Positions 6,701 to 7,284 of a stretch of 7,284 bases of DNA are shown piece after piece. Below the pieces are notes generated by a model. It saw only the letters and a list, made by a program, of their open reading frames with translations. It was not told the DNA's origin and searched no databases. Made by a program: the position numbers and the translations under genes. The DNA lies in NCBI GenBank assembly GCA_021779435.1, contig JAJYAR010000129.1, forward strand, positions 1 to 7,284, written 5' to 3'. The stretch comes from a bacterium. GTDB taxonomy: Bacteria > Verrucomicrobiota > Verrucomicrobiae > JAJYAR01. Every line of letters starts with the position of its first letter. Position 1 is the stretch's first letter.

Positions 6701-7284
6701 CAGGAAGTCCGAGTCCGGGTGCACGAACCGGCGGTGGGCGGCGTCGGCTTGCTGCTGCTTGTCGAGCGGGCGTTCCCGTGGATCCTGGATCGAAAGTCCG
6801 GCCGCAATCGCGACGACCTCGCGCAGCGCCTTTTCGTCGCGAGCCTGGAGGATCATCCGCCCGACGGTCGGATCGACCGGCAGCCGCGCCAGTTCGCGAC
6901 CGATCGACGTGAGCTCGAGCACATCGAGCCTTTCGGTAGGAGCAGATTTATCTGCGATTCCGCCCGATTGCGGAGTGCGGATTTCGGATTGCGGAATGGC
7001 TGACGCACCCTCGCCGCTATCGCCCTGCCTTTCGGTAGGAGCAGATTTATCTGCGATTCCGCCCGATTGCGGAATGCGGATTTCGGATTGCGGAATGGCT
7101 GACGCACCCTCGCCGTTATCGCGCTGCCTTTCGGTAGGAGCAGATTTATCTGCGATTCCGCCCGATTGCGGAATGCGGATTTCGGATTGCGGAATGGCTG
7201 ACGCACCCTCGCCGCTATCGCCCTGCCTTTCGGTGGGAGCAGATTTATCTGCGATTCCGGCGTCAGCGGTCCGCTCTCGTCCCG
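3764..7284 (-). CDS. hrpA: ATP-dependent RNA helicase HrpA, C-terminal 1172 residues (5' end off-window)
   Basis: This is the C-terminal part of a DEAH-box 3'-5' RNA helicase of the HrpA family, a cytosolic enzyme that acts on mRNA and ribosome complexes. The two RecA domains with the Walker and DEAH motifs would lie beyond 7284. The GTG at 6922 is internal: the same frame stays open for 120 more codons to the window edge. Counting from 6922, the HA2 domain is at about 1-130 (LTSIGRELARLPVDPTVGRM at 4-23, LSIQDPRERPLDKQQQADAA at 43-62), the OB-like region at about 213-330 (SLFPGSVLF 244-252, PRWIMAAEIVETTRLYART 276-294), and the HrpA-specific C-terminal region runs from about 335 to 1006 (NYAYKPGEPDDGVTV 515-529, RGFVP 569-573, WAFDEVPE 726-733, VEEYRVSLFAQELGT 974-988). 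An Ala/Pro tail ends KNLGALDKLFR. At least four low-complexity in-frame inserts interrupt it: before residue 1, and at about 139-205, 425-462 and 588-632. E. coli HrpA is about 1300 residues, so this protein would be clearly longer. The frame is intact, so the gene is probably functional. Confidence 0.93.
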   Translation of the reverse strand, partial: GRERTADAGIADKSAPTERQGDSGEGASAIPQSEIRIPQSGGIADKSAPTERQRDNGEGASAIPQSEIRIPQSGGIADKSAPTERQGDSGEGASAIPQSEIRTPQSGGIADKSAPTERLDVLELTSIGRELARLPVDPTVGRMILQARDEKALREVVAIAAGLSIQDPRERPLDKQQQADAAHRRFVHPDSDFLTLLNIWDAYHGEFETLSQAKLRRFCRDHFLSYTRMREWRDIHVQLLDVLEERDGFRMTSALDKLGDQPAPGRRDSSPRGTGVPPVNRGDGRQGRRQPSENLDGSRASTAGGREPGRAARVRDAGPADPLAFGSPAYRAIHRSVLAGLLGNIAQLDEENGGYKATHDRRVSLFPGSVLFRREEPKKRRPAGEPPAPKKETKTPRWIMAAEIVETTRLYARTCARLDPLWALDLGSHLVRVAHSEPFWNETAGRVMVRQRTRLYGLELESRAVGYGKINPTEATGIFIREGLVNDTIRFPLDFLAHNRAVREELEDLLTRARDSGYLNLDEAAYRFYADRLMPEEAPAALPPASSRFKDEGVAASPGSAELQPAHLKPETLPLKHGGDDAVSSVAELVDLVRHREPKFLFMRPEDLRDPETITHDADAFPKSVPLDNRALPLNYAYKPGEPDDGVTVTVNVREAEELTPAALDWAVPGHLEAKIEHYLRALPKELRRGFVPLGETAKALAGDLGRDAAGFKGECSGGKVGSDDVIRRAQPNVKPETLVIERGEAAVPSPRKPLPDALAALIAQKYRIAIDPAVWADKPPPEHLRVRIRVVDADGRELCASRELGEIRSALLAQSRKASIAVAREEPAAWRAARARWDTAEFGSWAFDEVPERVLVAEQGGAPAYAFPGLLTGRDGVARRLFKTPEEADASTRAAVSSLLERQLGHDLMWTQRDLRALKELGPLASTLVPIDTLQEQAFEAVRRWVIDPGRIGGPSGPRSGLTADAFTKAVERAKTDLRGLVPRLGDLLKEILGLRQDLLVVRDPPGSLSQDLAALMPPDFVALTPYEQLRQFPRYLKAMKVRAERWRKNPGKDADRAAELAPYQKALDELYKRRSTRGPAFDRAVEAFRWLVEEYRVSLFAQELGTAEPVSPVKLDRALAALRGGGSAAAATTEPAAAPNVRPIISAPVGERQKKSTPLKNLGALDKLFR
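5027..5161 (-). repeat. In-frame repeat-derived insert 3 in hrpA
   Basis: Residues about 588-632 of hrpA (counted from 6922) do not fit the family and split a conserved segment, between RGFVPLGETAKAL and the DALAALIAQKYRIAIDPAVW block. The DNA is AT-richer than its surroundings and contains TAAGGTTTCAGGCTTAA (5066-5082). That sequence matches 15 of 17 bases at 5564-5580 in another insert. Both copies read KPETL in the hrpA frame. The boundaries are estimated from where family-like sequence resumes. Confidence 0.5.
5537..5650 (-). repeat. In-frame repeat-derived insert 2 in hrpA
   Basis: Residues about 425-462 form a non-family insert. It contains a perfect 9-bp inverted repeat, GGTTTAAGG (5574-5582) with CCTTAAACC (5632-5640). 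Between the arms lies a palindrome at 5585-5607 that on the minus strand starts GTAG, followed by CGCGGAGCTTCAGCCCGCG. The insert also carries the KPETL-encoding motif shared with insert 3. It looks like a small composite of dispersed repeats read in frame. Confidence 0.55.
5585..5607 (-). repeat. GTAG-headed palindrome of a second type
   Basis: On the minus strand this reads GTAG and then a GC-rich hairpin (stem CGCGG with CCGCG, extended inside past one bulge to a 2-nt loop). It has the same layout as the other REP-like elements here (GTAG head, short stem, tiny loop) but a different stem sequence, so it would be a different REP family. Confidence 0.45.
6310..6506 (-). repeat. In-frame repeat-derived insert 1 in hrpA
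   Basis: Residues about 139-205 are an Arg/Gly/Pro-rich stretch between the HA2 region and the OB-like region (HRSVLAGLL at 214-222). The DNA holds two hairpins, AGCCGTC with GACGGCT (6391-6414) and CCGGT-TC-ACCGG (6440-6451). The protein contains GTGVPPV (153-159), a tract I associate with translated dispersed repeats in Verrucomicrobiota, Lentisphaerota and Planctomycetota genomes. That association is from memory and was not searched. Confidence 0.5.
6931..7258. repeat. 99-bp in-frame tandem array inside hrpA, built on REP-like palindromes
   Basis: Three complete 99-bp units (6931-7029, 7030-7128, 7129-7227) are followed by about 31 bp of a fourth, after which unique hrpA sequence resumes. 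Unit 1 differs from unit 3 at one base (6975), and unit 2 differs from unit 3 at two, so the amplification is recent. Ninety-nine is a multiple of three, so each unit adds 33 codons without breaking hrpA. Encoded motifs per unit are SAIPQSEIR, GGIADKSAPTER and an acidic Gly/Ser linker. Each unit carries a GTAG-headed (GTGG in the fourth) palindrome GCAGATTTATCTGC at 6936-6957, 7035-7056, 7134-7155 and 7233-7254. This is the same element seen in the intergenic pairs at 146-167 and 295-316. The rest of the unit is a GATTGCGGAATGCGG-type direct repeat. Confidence 0.9.

Noticed and set aside
6920..6922. GTG at 6922 as the hrpA start
   Set aside because: It would give an HrpA without its helicase domains. 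The same frame is open for 120 codons upstream to the window edge, so this is an internal Val codon.
6853..7206. 117-codon minus-strand ORF made mostly of the 99-bp repeats
   Set aside because: It is a shadow frame. The 99-bp period keeps any stop-free frame open through the array, while the hrpA frame continues directly into conserved HA2 sequence.
6931..7284. CRISPR array
   Set aside because: The 99-bp units are repeated over their whole length with no unique spacers, and they lie in a coding frame.

Overview
This GC-rich window looks like part of a bacterial chromosome. The gene set (a HrpA-type RNA helicase, LemA, two TPM-domain proteins and a two-CBS protein) together with many short dispersed-repeat tracts suggests a Verrucomicrobiota genome, possibly Opitutaceae-like. 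That placement is an inference from repeat style and gene content, because no marker gene is present.

Layout. Positions 1-375 hold no supportable gene. They carry two tandem copies of an inverted pair of short palindromes (REPIN-like units), then an imperfect 50-bp hairpin. A small gene of unknown function (376-795, minus) follows, and then a gap of about 317 bp. Next is a compact minus-strand operon read lemA (3037-2375), a secreted TPM protein with a Gly-rich tail (2362-1550) and a cytosolic TPM protein (1547-1113). The spacers are only 12 and 2 nt. A divergent two-CBS protein gene lies at 3204-3644 (plus). It converges on the 3' end of a very long minus-strand hrpA (3764 to beyond 7284), and each gene has a hairpin in the 119-bp space between them.

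The most notable feature is hrpA. Its conserved C-terminal half (HA2, OB-like, HrpA C-terminal region) is intact but interrupted by at least four in-frame, low-complexity insertions. These look like intergenic repeat DNA captured as coding sequence. The largest is a 99-bp (33-codon) tandem array of three full units plus a partial one. Each unit carries the same GTAG-headed palindrome found four times in the left intergenic region. Variants of the palindrome show compensatory stem changes, and other inserts carry a different GTAG-headed palindrome or a shared AT-rich motif. A REP-like element family therefore appears to have colonised both spacers and an essential-looking coding frame. No transposase (RAYT) is in the window.

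No functional link between hrpA, the CBS gene and the lemA operon is evident beyond proximity.
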